From: Streptomyces albus subsp. albus
Lineage (GTDB): Bacteria; Actinomycetota; Actinomycetes; Streptomycetales; Streptomycetaceae
Reading direction: 5' to 3'
DNA length: 62,691 nt
Assembly (NCBI RefSeq): GCF_000725885.1
Contig: NZ_JODR01000034.1
Coordinates: forward strand, 1 to 62,691
Under the pieces are notes generated by a model that was not told the origin of the DNA, searched no databases, and saw only the letters and a list, made by a program, of their open reading frames with translations. Shown here piece by piece: positions 51,130 through 58,500 of the stretch. Numbering within the stretch: position 1 is the stretch's first letter; every line of letters starts with the position of its first letter. The translations under genes and the position numbers were made by a program.

Positions 51130-51774
51130 ATGATCCGAGTCCTGATCGCCGACGACGAGGCACTGATGCGTGCCGGGATACGGCTGATCCTGGAGAACGC
51201 CGACGACGTCCGGGTCGTGGCCGAGGCGCAGGACGCCCGCGAGGCCGTCGCGGCCTGCCGGGACCAACCCGTCGACATCGCCCTCCTGGACATCCGGATG
51301 CCGGGGGACGGCATCGCCGCCCTCGCCGAGATCACCCGGCACTCGGCCGGCACCCGGGTGGTGATGCTGACGGCCTTCGGCGAGGAACCGACCGTCGCCG
51401 CCGCCCTGCGTGCCGGAGCACACGGCTACCTCCTCAAGGACACGGGTCCCCGCGACCTCATCGACGCCGTCCGCCGCGCCGCCGCGGGAGAGCCCGTCCT
51501 CGCCCCGCAGGTGACCCGCCAGCTGATCGAGCTCCGTGCCCGGACGGGTGACGCCGACGACGCCGCGGCACGCCGCATCGCCGATCTGACGCCGGCCGAA
51601 CGGGACGTCCTCCGGCTGCTGGGCACCGGCCTGTCGAACGCCGAGATCGCCGCGCGGCTGCACCTCAGCTCCGGGACGGTCAAGGCCCACATCAGCAGCA
51701 TCCTCGCCCGCACCGGCTGCGCCAACCGCGTCCAGGCGGCGGTGCTGGCTCAGGAGGCGGGACTCCTCGGCTGA
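51130..51774 (+). CDS. NarL/LuxR-family response regulator
   Basis: 214 residues. Receiver domain VLIADDEALMRAG with phospho-acceptor Asp in IALLDIRMPG and Lys in YLLKDTG. The C-terminal LuxR helix-turn-helix is LTPAERDVLRLLGTGLSNAE and LSSGTVKAHISSIL. Pairs with the kinase 4 bp upstream. Target genes unknown; the Clp-N gene upstream is in the same direction. Confidence 0.94.
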   Translation: MIRVLIADDEALMRAGIRLILENADDVRVVAEAQDAREAVAACRDQPVDIALLDIRMPGDGIAALAEITRHSAGTRVVMLTAFGEEPTVAAALRAGAHGYLLKDTGPRDLIDAVRRAAAGEPVLAPQVTRQLIELRARTGDADDAAARRIADLTPAERDVLRLLGTGLSNAEIAARLHLSSGTVKAHISSILARTGCANRVQAAVLAQEAGLLG

Positions 51775-51839
51775 CGGGGATGGCCGCCGTGTCGGCGCCG
51801 AGTCGCCGCCGTATCGCCGCCCCGCAGGGGCCGACCATC

Positions 51840-51925
51840 CGGCTGGTCGGCTGCGCGGCTGGTCAGCTGGGGCGCGCTGTGCGGCTGGTCAGCTGGCGCG
51901 CTCTGCGGCTGGTCGGCTGTGCGCG
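51840..51925. repeat. Degenerate tandem repeat, four units
   Basis: CGGCTGGTCRGCTG recurs four times at about 20-26 bp spacing between the response-regulator stop and the next gene. Part of a 260-bp non-coding spacer. Confidence 0.6.
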
Positions 51926-52034
51926 GTCGCCGTCGTCCCGCACGTCTGACGGGCGTTCGGCAACTGACCTGCGCGGTCGGCCGGTCGAGCCCGGGGAGCA
52001 ACGTGGGCGCCGCGCGGCTCCCACCTGCGTCGCT

Positions 52035-52514
52035 TCAGCCGAGCGGGCCCGTGCGGGTTATGGCGAGGTCTTTCCGGGCTGCCTCGTGGAGGGTGTTGAG
52101 GGCCTGGACCAGCGTGACGGCGCGCATGGCGTGCAGGCCGTTGGAGGCGTCGCGGGCCTTCGTGAGCAGGTCCCATGTGCGCTGGTTGACGGTGTGGGCG
52201 GCGGCAGCGGCGGATTCGTCGGCCAGCAGGACGAAGGTTTCGAAGAGGACCGACCTTTTGTCCTCGTTCGCCTCCATTCTCGCCAGAGCTTCGGCCGCGT
52301 CCTCTCCGTTGTCCCGGGCACGTGCCGCTTCCATGGCGGCGCGGTGGATCTCCTTCACGCAGGAGACGTACGCGATGTACGTGTCGAGTTTCCGCTCGTC
52401 CCACCGGGTGGCCATCGTGCGTCGGAACTTCGCCCGCTCGGCGGTCACTGTCACCAGATAGGACGTCAGGGCGCCGATGAGGACGCCGACCAGGGTGATG
52501 ATCTGGGTGGCCAT
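52035..52514 (-). CDS. Membrane-anchored helical hypothetical protein
   Basis: 159 residues. One N-terminal membrane helix (TQIITLVGVLIGALTSYLVTV) is followed by a basic stretch and a long all-alpha cytoplasmic part with heptad-like patterns (DTYIAYVSCVKEIHRAAMEA, LFETFVLLADESAAAAAHTV). No catalytic motif. Similar one-helix proteins are frequent orphans in Streptomyces. Start ATG 52514; TTG 52523 also possible. Confidence 0.62.
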   Translation of the reverse strand: MATQIITLVGVLIGALTSYLVTVTAERAKFRRTMATRWDERKLDTYIAYVSCVKEIHRAAMEAARARDNGEDAAEALARMEANEDKRSVLFETFVLLADESAAAAAHTVNQRTWDLLTKARDASNGLHAMRAVTLVQALNTLHEAARKDLAITRTGPLG

Positions 52515-52566
52515 GCCGGTCAAGCTAGCGGCAGCGGGCCGACTGGCGCCCTCCCGGGCCCGGCCG

Positions 52567-54009
52567 TCAGCGGGGGAGCCAGTGCGGGTGGGAGCTGCCC
52601 AGGGCGGGGGTGGTGCGGGACCAGCGGGGAGGAGTCTCGGACATGCGGAGGACCGGGCCGAGACTCTTGAGGTCGCCGTAGACGGTGGCGTCGTCGGTCA
52701 CCGCGTAGCGGGCGAACTCTTCCGGGGCGAGCCGGCCGGGCGCGTCCGCGAAATCGTCGAGCAGGCCCTGCCGTTGGAGCAGCATCGCCGACTGGCAGAG
52801 GGAGACGGTGACGTGGTAGGAGCCGCCTTCCCGGGCGCGGCGGGCGAGGGCCAGCATCGCGCCGTAGCCTCCCAGGAAGCCGGTGAGGAAGTCGCACAGG
52901 TAGACGGGGGTCAGTTGCGGCTTGCCGGCCTTCGTCGCTCGCCCCTGGATGTCGCAGATGCCGGTGACCGCCTGCGCCACCTGGTCCCAGCCAGCGCGGT
53001 CGCCGAACGGGCCGCCGGAGCCGAAGCAGTTGACCGTCACGTACACGGTGCCCGGGCGGATGGCCGCCAGGTCGGCCGGGCCGAAGCCGTGGGCCTCCAT
53101 GCGGCGGGGGCGGTAGCCCTCGACGAACACGTCCGCGCCGGCCGCGAGTTCGCGCAGCCGCGCCGCCTGGCCGGGCTTGGTGAAGTCAAGGTAGGTGCTG
53201 CGCTTGCCGTGGCTGGTGTCGCGGACGAACGGCGGCACCTGGGGCAGGTGCGGCGCGGTGACCATGAGGACGTCGGCCCCGTGCTCCGCCATGCTCAGGG
53301 CGGCAGTGGGACCGGCGAGGATGCGGGTGAGGTCGAGCACGCGGACACCGGCGAGCGGCGCGGGACCGGCGGGCAGGGGCTCGGGGGCGCTGTCGCCGAT
53401 CTTGGTGATCTCGACGACCGGGCGCGCGGCCAGATGGACGCCCTGGGGGTGCGCCAGCCATTCCCGCGCCGTGCGGACGACTCCGCCGCACGCGCCGGCG
53501 GCGGCGATCGCGTCTTCGAGGTCGTCCGCCTTCCAGGCGCGGACCGCGGCTTCGACCGAGGCGGGGGTGGGCTCGCAGCCGAGGACGTCCAGCACCCGGC
53601 GTTCGAGGTGGGGCAGGTTGAAGTGGGGCACGAACCAGCGGTCGTCGGCGGTGCGCCAGGGCTGGGTGAGGGACACCATGTGCTCGACGTCGGGCGACAG
53701 CGGGGCGGGACGGTACTCCCCCGCCGCGTCGCGGACGAGGGTCATGTCCTCACCGCCGAGGGCGGTGGCGGCTGCGGCCCGTATGTCGACCTCGATCCTC
53801 TGCCGGCGTCCGGTGCGCAACTCCCACAGGTCGTTCGCGGCCACGGCGCGGGCCGCCAGAGCGTCCGCGAGGGTCCGGCCGATACGGAACGGCGAGGCGA
53901 ACAGCGGGTCGGAGCCGGTGAGCGTCACCTCCCCCGGGGCCGGCGCCGCGCCGCCGCGGAGTGCCATGAGTTCGTCGAAGGCGCGAGGGGTCGGGGATGT
54001 TGTGTCCAT
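52567..54009 (-). CDS. Family III CoA transferase (CaiB/BaiF)
   Basis: 480 residues. RVLDLTRILAGPTAALSMAEHGADVL marks the conserved N-terminal strand of one half. DVFVEGYRPRRMEAHGF, VNCFGSGGP and the likely catalytic Asp in YLCDFLTGFLGGYGAMLAL follow. The order here is unusual: about 200 residues precede the canonical start motif, so the protein may be a two-lobed variant. It transfers CoA between carboxylic acids. The substrate is unknown. Confidence 0.85.
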   Translation of the reverse strand: MDTTSPTPRAFDELMALRGGAAPAPGEVTLTGSDPLFASPFRIGRTLADALAARAVAANDLWELRTGRRQRIEVDIRAAAATALGGEDMTLVRDAAGEYRPAPLSPDVEHMVSLTQPWRTADDRWFVPHFNLPHLERRVLDVLGCEPTPASVEAAVRAWKADDLEDAIAAAGACGGVVRTAREWLAHPQGVHLAARPVVEITKIGDSAPEPLPAGPAPLAGVRVLDLTRILAGPTAALSMAEHGADVLMVTAPHLPQVPPFVRDTSHGKRSTYLDFTKPGQAARLRELAAGADVFVEGYRPRRMEAHGFGPADLAAIRPGTVYVTVNCFGSGGPFGDRAGWDQVAQAVTGICDIQGRATKAGKPQLTPVYLCDFLTGFLGGYGAMLALARRAREGGSYHVTVSLCQSAMLLQRQGLLDDFADAPGRLAPEEFARYAVTDDATVYGDLKSLGPVLRMSETPPRWSRTTPALGSSHPHWLPR

Positions 54010-54041
54010 GGATCTTCCTCGGGTGTTGTGCTGTCCGTCCT

Positions 54042-54373
54042 GTGCTGACGGAGTGGCCCGGTGCGGTTTGGGTGCCGGGCGGGGGTGGAGTGTCGGGAGG
54101 GGAGCCGAGTGGCTTTTGATGCCAGGTGGGGCTGGGGTGTCGGGAGGGGAGTCGAGCGGTTTCTGATGCCGGTCGGGTCTGGAGTGCCGGTGAGGGAGTC
54201 GAGCGGCATCTGATGCCGGGCGGGGCTGAGGTGGCGGGATGGGGCCGGGCGGTTTCTGAAGCCGGGCGGGTCTGGAGCACCGATGAAGGAGCTGAGCGGC
54301 ATCTGATACCGGACGGGGCCGGAGTGCCGACGAGAGAGCCGGGCGGCTTCTGGTGCCGGCGGGCCCTGGGGCA
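54042..54373. repeat. Minisatellite, about seven units of 47 bp
   Basis: A ~47-bp unit, core GAGYCGAGCGGYWTCTGATGCC with GGTCTGGAGTGCCG-like link, is repeated from 54042 to 54373 with 75-90 percent similarity between copies. It fills the whole spacer between two leftward genes. The opposite strand reads as a long open but low-complexity frame that is not called as a gene. Confidence 0.85.
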
Positions 54374-54375
54374 GG

Positions 54376-55371
54376 TCAGTGTGCACGGACGTCGACGACC
54401 GTGCGGCCCGTGCCGTGGCCGGCGAGCACCTCGGTCGCGGCGTCCCGCGCGGCTGAGAGGGGGACGGAGCGGGTGACGGAGTCGAGGAGCTGCGGGTCGA
54501 GGTGGCGGGCGAGGAGCTGCCAGGCGGCTGCGCGGCGGGCCGGAGTGGTGCGTACGGAGTCGATGCCGACGAGCGAGACGCCGCGGAGGATGAACGGCAT
54601 GACGTTCCCCGGGAACGTGGCGCTGGCGGCGAGTCCGCAGGTGGTGGCCGTGCCCGAATGCCGCAGCCCGGCGAGGGCGCCGGCCAGCAGGGTGCCGCCG
54701 ACCGCGTCGATGACGCCCGCCCAGCGCTGCGCGGCGAGCGGCTTGCCGCCGGTGTCGAGTTCCGCCCTCCCGACGATGTGGGCGGCGCCGAGCCGGGTGA
54801 GTTGGCCGCGGAGGGCGTCCGGGCGGCCGGTCGCGGCGATCACCTCGTGGCCGGAGGCGGCCAGCAGTGCGACGGCGACCGAGCCGACGCCGCCGCCGGC
54901 CCCGGTGACCAGGACGGGGCCGTCCGCCGGGGTCAGTCCGTGGCGTCGGAGCGCCAGGAGGCTGAGGGCCGCGGTGAATCCTGCGGTACCGATCGCCGCG
55001 GCCTGGGCCAAGGTGAACGGCTCGGGCACGGGGACGAGATCCGCCCCGTCGACGGCCGCGAGACCGGCGAGACCGCCGTGCCGCTCCTCCCCCAGCCCGG
55101 CGCCGTTCAGGGTGACGAGGTCGCCGCGGCTCCAGCGGGGGTGACGGGAGGTGAGGACCTCACCCGTGACGTCGATACCGGTGACGAGCGGGTGGCGGCG
55201 GAGCACGCCGGGGCGGCCGTGGAGGGCGAGGGCGTCCTTGTAGTTGATGCTGGAGTAGTGCACCCGCAGGGTGGTGTCGCGGTCGTCGAGGATTGCGCTG
55301 TCGAGTTCTTCGAGCCTCGTGCGGAGCCCGTCGGGGGTCTCGCGGGCGATCCAGCCGGGAAATGCGGTCAT
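54376..55371 (-). CDS. MDR oxidoreductase, acrylyl-CoA reductase-like (AcuI/YhdH)
   Basis: 331 residues. TTLRVHYSSINYKDALALHG at the start is the AcuI/YhdH signature; HPLVTGIDVTGEV, RGDLVTLNGAGLG, and the nucleotide-binding VLVTGAGGGVGSVAVALLA follow. It lacks the structural zinc loop cysteines, as expected for this branch. It probably reduces an enoyl-CoA using NADPH. With the CoA transferase upstream it may form a CoA-thioester route, but no other pathway gene is present. Confidence 0.88.
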   Translation of the reverse strand: MTAFPGWIARETPDGLRTRLEELDSAILDDRDTTLRVHYSSINYKDALALHGRPGVLRRHPLVTGIDVTGEVLTSRHPRWSRGDLVTLNGAGLGEERHGGLAGLAAVDGADLVPVPEPFTLAQAAAIGTAGFTAALSLLALRRHGLTPADGPVLVTGAGGGVGSVAVALLAASGHEVIAATGRPDALRGQLTRLGAAHIVGRAELDTGGKPLAAQRWAGVIDAVGGTLLAGALAGLRHSGTATTCGLAASATFPGNVMPFILRGVSLVGIDSVRTTPARRAAAWQLLARHLDPQLLDSVTRSVPLSAARDAATEVLAGHGTGRTVVDVRAH

Positions 55372-55864
55372 GGCGGCGGCCCTTCTGTCGCGTCCGGTGC
55401 GCATGCGGCGGAAGGGAGCCGGGGGAAGCGGGGCGCGGGCGGTCCGGTGCCCGTCGCGGTCGAGGCGGGCCCGGGGAGGGCCCGGAGACTTCCCTTGCGG
55501 CGGCTTCTTCCTCCCGTCTCCTTCCGACCTCGACGCTAGGCACCACGTCGCCCACCCGGAAATGCCCCTTGCGCTGCGCCTATGCCCTGCAGACATAGCG
55601 GAAGGCGGGCGCATGGAACCCCCGCCGCCACGGGTGGGCTTCCGCTGCGGCCGGGCGCGTCCCGGCGGCCACCAGCGGCCGACAGGCCCCGGTCCTCGCC
55701 CTCCAGAAACAGACACGTCCCCCGAGCACGCCGACCAGGTACGACCACCGGCACGCCGACCGGCCACGACCACCAGCACGCCGACCGGCCACGACCACCG
55801 GCGCGTCCCGGGCACGCGGCACCTCACCCCGAGGCGGGCTCCGAAAAGGCTGCCCGCCGAGGTG
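55372..55864. other. 490-bp spacer between MDR and LysR genes
   Basis: Non-coding by context; includes a 25-bp tandem repeat (55726-55800). No clear promoter was identified for the MDR gene. Confidence 0.4.
55726..55800. repeat. Tandem repeat, three units of 25 bp
   Basis: Units at 55726, 55751 and 55776: GCACGCCGACC then GGCCACGACCACC, the first copy with AGGTA in place of GGCCA. Confidence 0.8.
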
Positions 55865-56725
55865 TCACTCCCCGGTGCTCCGCAAGGCGGCGTCCAGGAA
55901 GCGGCGGATCAGTGTGCGCTGGGTGTCGGAGAGGTGGACGAGGCTGACGGGGCTGGGCGGCGCGTCGGTGAGGGAGACGAAGCGGAGGGCGGGGTGCCGG
56001 GTGCGGCGCCGTGCGACCTCGGGAACGATGCCGATGCCCCGGTTGGCGGCGACCGTCTCCAGCCACTCGTCGTAGTTGGCCGTCTCGATGATCTCCGTCG
56101 GGCGGCGGCCGTCGGGCCACGACCAGGGGCCGGTGGTGCCGCTGACGGTGTTGACGACCAGCGGCCAGTGCGGGACGTCCGCCCAGTCCAGATGCGGGAC
56201 GCGGGTCAGTTCGCTGCGCTCGGAGCAGACGGCGATGCGTGGCTCGTCGTACAGGCGCACGGTGCGCATGTCCGCCGGCACCCGGGCGTCCCCCCGGACC
56301 AGGGCGATGTCGACGGTGCGCCGACGCAGCGCCCGGACGGGATCGTCGGTCCGGGTCAGGGCGACCGAGGCTCCGGTGTCCTCCTCGAAGCGGCCGACGG
56401 TCCGCTGGGCCCAGGGATCGGGCAGCAGCCAGCCGAAGCCGAGCCGGAGGGTGGCACGGTGGCTGACGACGGCCAGGGCGTCGTCCAGGGCGGCCAGGAC
56501 GCGCTCGGCGTGCTCCAGGAACTGCGCGCCGGTGTCGGTCAGCTCGACGTGCCGGGAGGAGCGGTCGAGGAGCACGACGTTCAGCCGGTTCTCCAGCTGT
56601 GCGATCGTACGGCTGAGCGCCGGCTGGGTGATGAGGAGTTCCTCGGCCGCCCGGGAGAACGAGCGGTGACGGGCCACGGTCGTGAAGGCCCGCAGGTGCC
56701 GCAGTTCGATGTCCCCGCTGGTCAT
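55865..56725 (-). CDS. LysR-family regulator
   Basis: 286 residues. The winged helix is IELRHLRAFTTVARHRSFSR and LLITQPALSRTIAQLENRL. The effector domain is DIALVRGDARV ... GIGIVPEVARRR. It is divergent from the nitronate monooxygenase gene, with a T-N11-A dyad in the 340-bp spacer, so that gene is its likely target. Confidence 0.92.
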   Translation of the reverse strand: MTSGDIELRHLRAFTTVARHRSFSRAAEELLITQPALSRTIAQLENRLNVVLLDRSSRHVELTDTGAQFLEHAERVLAALDDALAVVSHRATLRLGFGWLLPDPWAQRTVGRFEEDTGASVALTRTDDPVRALRRRTVDIALVRGDARVPADMRTVRLYDEPRIAVCSERSELTRVPHLDWADVPHWPLVVNTVSGTTGPWSWPDGRRPTEIIETANYDEWLETVAANRGIGIVPEVARRRTRHPALRFVSLTDAPPSPVSLVHLSDTQRTLIRRFLDAALRSTGE

Positions 56726-56783
56726 GGCTGCCGCCCTCACCTGTGCCCATGCGCGTCGTGCATGGCGGCAGACTAACGGGCAT

Positions 56784-56797
56784 TTCACAGCGGTGAA
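56784..56797. promoter_or_regulatory. LysR-box-like dyad
   Basis: TTCAC-AGCG-GTGAA is a perfect inverted repeat containing a T-N11-A motif, 59 bp upstream of the LysR ATG and 268 bp before the monooxygenase. Confidence 0.55.
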
Positions 56798-56910
56798 CGG
56801 ACTGCCTAACGTCGTCGGCGGCTTCGGCATCCCGGCAGGAAGGTGACCGGGGCCGGGTACGCGTCGCCCGTCGGCACCGTCCGCGCGCGCCTCCGGGCAT
56901 GCGCTTCCCG

Positions 56911-56996
56911 GCGCCTCCGCCTTGCCGGCACCTCCCCCTTTCCCGGCGCCGTCGCCTTGCCGGTGCCGTCGCCTTTTCGGTGCCGTCGCCGGGGAG
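56911..56996. repeat. Tandem array, five units of about 17 bp
   Basis: Units start at 56911, 56928, 56946, 56963 and 56980 (one is 18 bp), core GYGCCGTCGCCTTGCCG. It lies between divergent genes. Confidence 0.75.
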
Positions 56997-57064
56997 CACC
57001 GTCCCGCGCCGCCCCGGCGCCCCCGCCCCGTGTCCCCGTGTCCCCGTGTCCCGAAGGAGCTGTC

Positions 57065-58096
57065 ATGAGCACTCTGCTGACCGGTCTCGGTGTCGACCGT
57101 CCGGTTCTCGCCGCGCCGATGGCCGGCGGACCGAGTACGCCCGCTCTCGTCACGGCGGCGGCACGTGCGGGCGGGCTCGGTTTCCTGGCCGGGGGCTACA
57201 AGAGTGCGCAGGCGCTGGCCGGGCAGATCCACACCGTGGAGGCGGAGGGGGTGCCGTTCGGCGTGAACCTCTTCGCGCGCAACCCCGCTCCCGTCTCCCC
57301 CGAGGCGTACCGCGCCTACGCACGCCTGTTGCAGGCCGAGGCCGACCGCTACGGGGTCACGCTGTCGGGCACCGGGCCGCTGGAGGACGACGACGGCTGG
57401 GCGGACAAGCTCACGCTGCTGACGGACCACCCCGTTCCCTGGGTGTCCTTCACCTTCGGCGTCCCCGACGCCGGGGACGTGACGCGTCTGCGCCGCGCCG
57501 GCAGCACCGTCCTGCAATGCGTCACCGGCCCGGAGGAGGCCCGGCACGCGGCCGAGGCGGGTGTGGACGCGCTGATCGTGCAGGCGCCGGACGCGGGTGG
57601 GCACTCGGCGACACTGACCCCCGCACGTCCGCTCGCACAGATCGCCCTGCCCGATCTGGTCGGGGCGGTACGCCGTGCCGTCGCCCTGCCGGTTGTCGCC
57701 ACCGGCGGGATCGCGAACTCCACCGACGTGGTGGCCGCTCTCCGGGCCGGCGCGCAGGCCGTCATGGTCGGCACCGTGCTGCTGCGCACCGACGAGAGCG
57801 GGGCTTCCGCGCCCCACAAGGCGGCCTTGGCCGACCCGGCGTTCGACTCGACCGTGGTGACCCGCGCCTTCACGGGACGGCCCGCCCGCGCGCTGCGCAA
57901 CCGCTTCACCGACCGGTACTCCGCGCACGCCCCCGTCGGCTATCCGGCCCTGCACCACCTCACCGGCCCGCTCCGCAGGGCGGCCACCGCGGCCGGCGAC
58001 ACCGGTTCCGTCCATCTGTGGGCGGGCACCGGTTTCCGCGCAGCCGGGACCGGACCCGTGGCCGCCGCACTCGAACGGCTGACCAGCGGCCTGTGA
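57065..58096 (+). CDS. Nitronate monooxygenase (2-nitropropane dioxygenase family)
   Basis: 343 residues from ATG after AAGGAG. It has APMAGGPSTPALVTAAARAGG and LGFLAGGY, then ALIVQAPDAGGHS, the FMN-binding VVATGGIANSTDVVAALRAGAQAVMVGT, and YPALHHLT near the C-terminus. FMN-dependent oxidation of alkyl nitronates; many relatives have other natural substrates. Expression is likely controlled by the divergent LysR. Confidence 0.9.
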   Translation: MSTLLTGLGVDRPVLAAPMAGGPSTPALVTAAARAGGLGFLAGGYKSAQALAGQIHTVEAEGVPFGVNLFARNPAPVSPEAYRAYARLLQAEADRYGVTLSGTGPLEDDDGWADKLTLLTDHPVPWVSFTFGVPDAGDVTRLRRAGSTVLQCVTGPEEARHAAEAGVDALIVQAPDAGGHSATLTPARPLAQIALPDLVGAVRRAVALPVVATGGIANSTDVVAALRAGAQAVMVGTVLLRTDESGASAPHKAALADPAFDSTVVTRAFTGRPARALRNRFTDRYSAHAPVGYPALHHLTGPLRRAATAAGDTGSVHLWAGTGFRAAGTGPVAAALERLTSGL

Positions 58097-58145
58097 AACC
58101 GGCCCGGCCCCTTCTCCCCACCCACACCCTCTGTGAGGAACGCCC

Positions 58146-58436
58146 GTGATGATCCGACGACATGTGCGCGTCCGCGGCCTCGTCCAGGGCGTGTACTACC
58201 GCGACACCTGCCGCTTTCTGGCCGAGGAGTCGGGGGTGGCCGGGTGGGTCCGCAATCTGCACGACGGCGATGTGGAGGCGGTCTTCGAGGGGCCGCCGGG
58301 CCCGGTCACCCGCATGGTGCGCTGGGCCGCCGCGGGGCCGGGCGCGGCCGAGGTGACGGGATGCGACGTGACCGCCGAACGGCCCGAGGGGCACCGCGGC
58401 TTCCGCATCCTGCCGGACGCCCGGCCGGGGGCGTAG
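58146..58436 (+). CDS. Acylphosphatase
   Basis: 96 residues. RRHVRVRGLVQGVYYRDTCR has the catalytic Arg and VQGVxxR loop, and GWVRNLHDGDVEAVFEG has the catalytic Asn. It hydrolyses acyl phosphates. GTG 58146 follows GAGGAA; ATG 58149 possible. It lies 49 bp after the monooxygenase, probably co-transcribed. Its 3' end is duplicated just downstream. Confidence 0.92.
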   Translation: MMIRRHVRVRGLVQGVYYRDTCRFLAEESGVAGWVRNLHDGDVEAVFEGPPGPVTRMVRWAAAGPGAAEVTGCDVTAERPEGHRGFRILPDARPGA

Positions 58437-58500
58437 CCACAGCGGCTCACGCACCCTGCCCGACACCCGGCCGAGGACATAGCCACAGCGGCTCACGCCA
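58409..58500. repeat. Tandem duplication across the acylphosphatase stop
   Basis: A ~46-bp block (CCTGCC.GAC.CCCGGCCG, then TAGCCACAGCGGCTCACGC) occurs twice. The first copy supplies the stop codon of the acylphosphatase and the second runs to the end of the convergent gene. Confidence 0.7.

Noticed and set aside
53750..54386. Leftward frames across the 47-bp repeats
   Set aside because: Open only because of the repeat composition; no start signal or domain.
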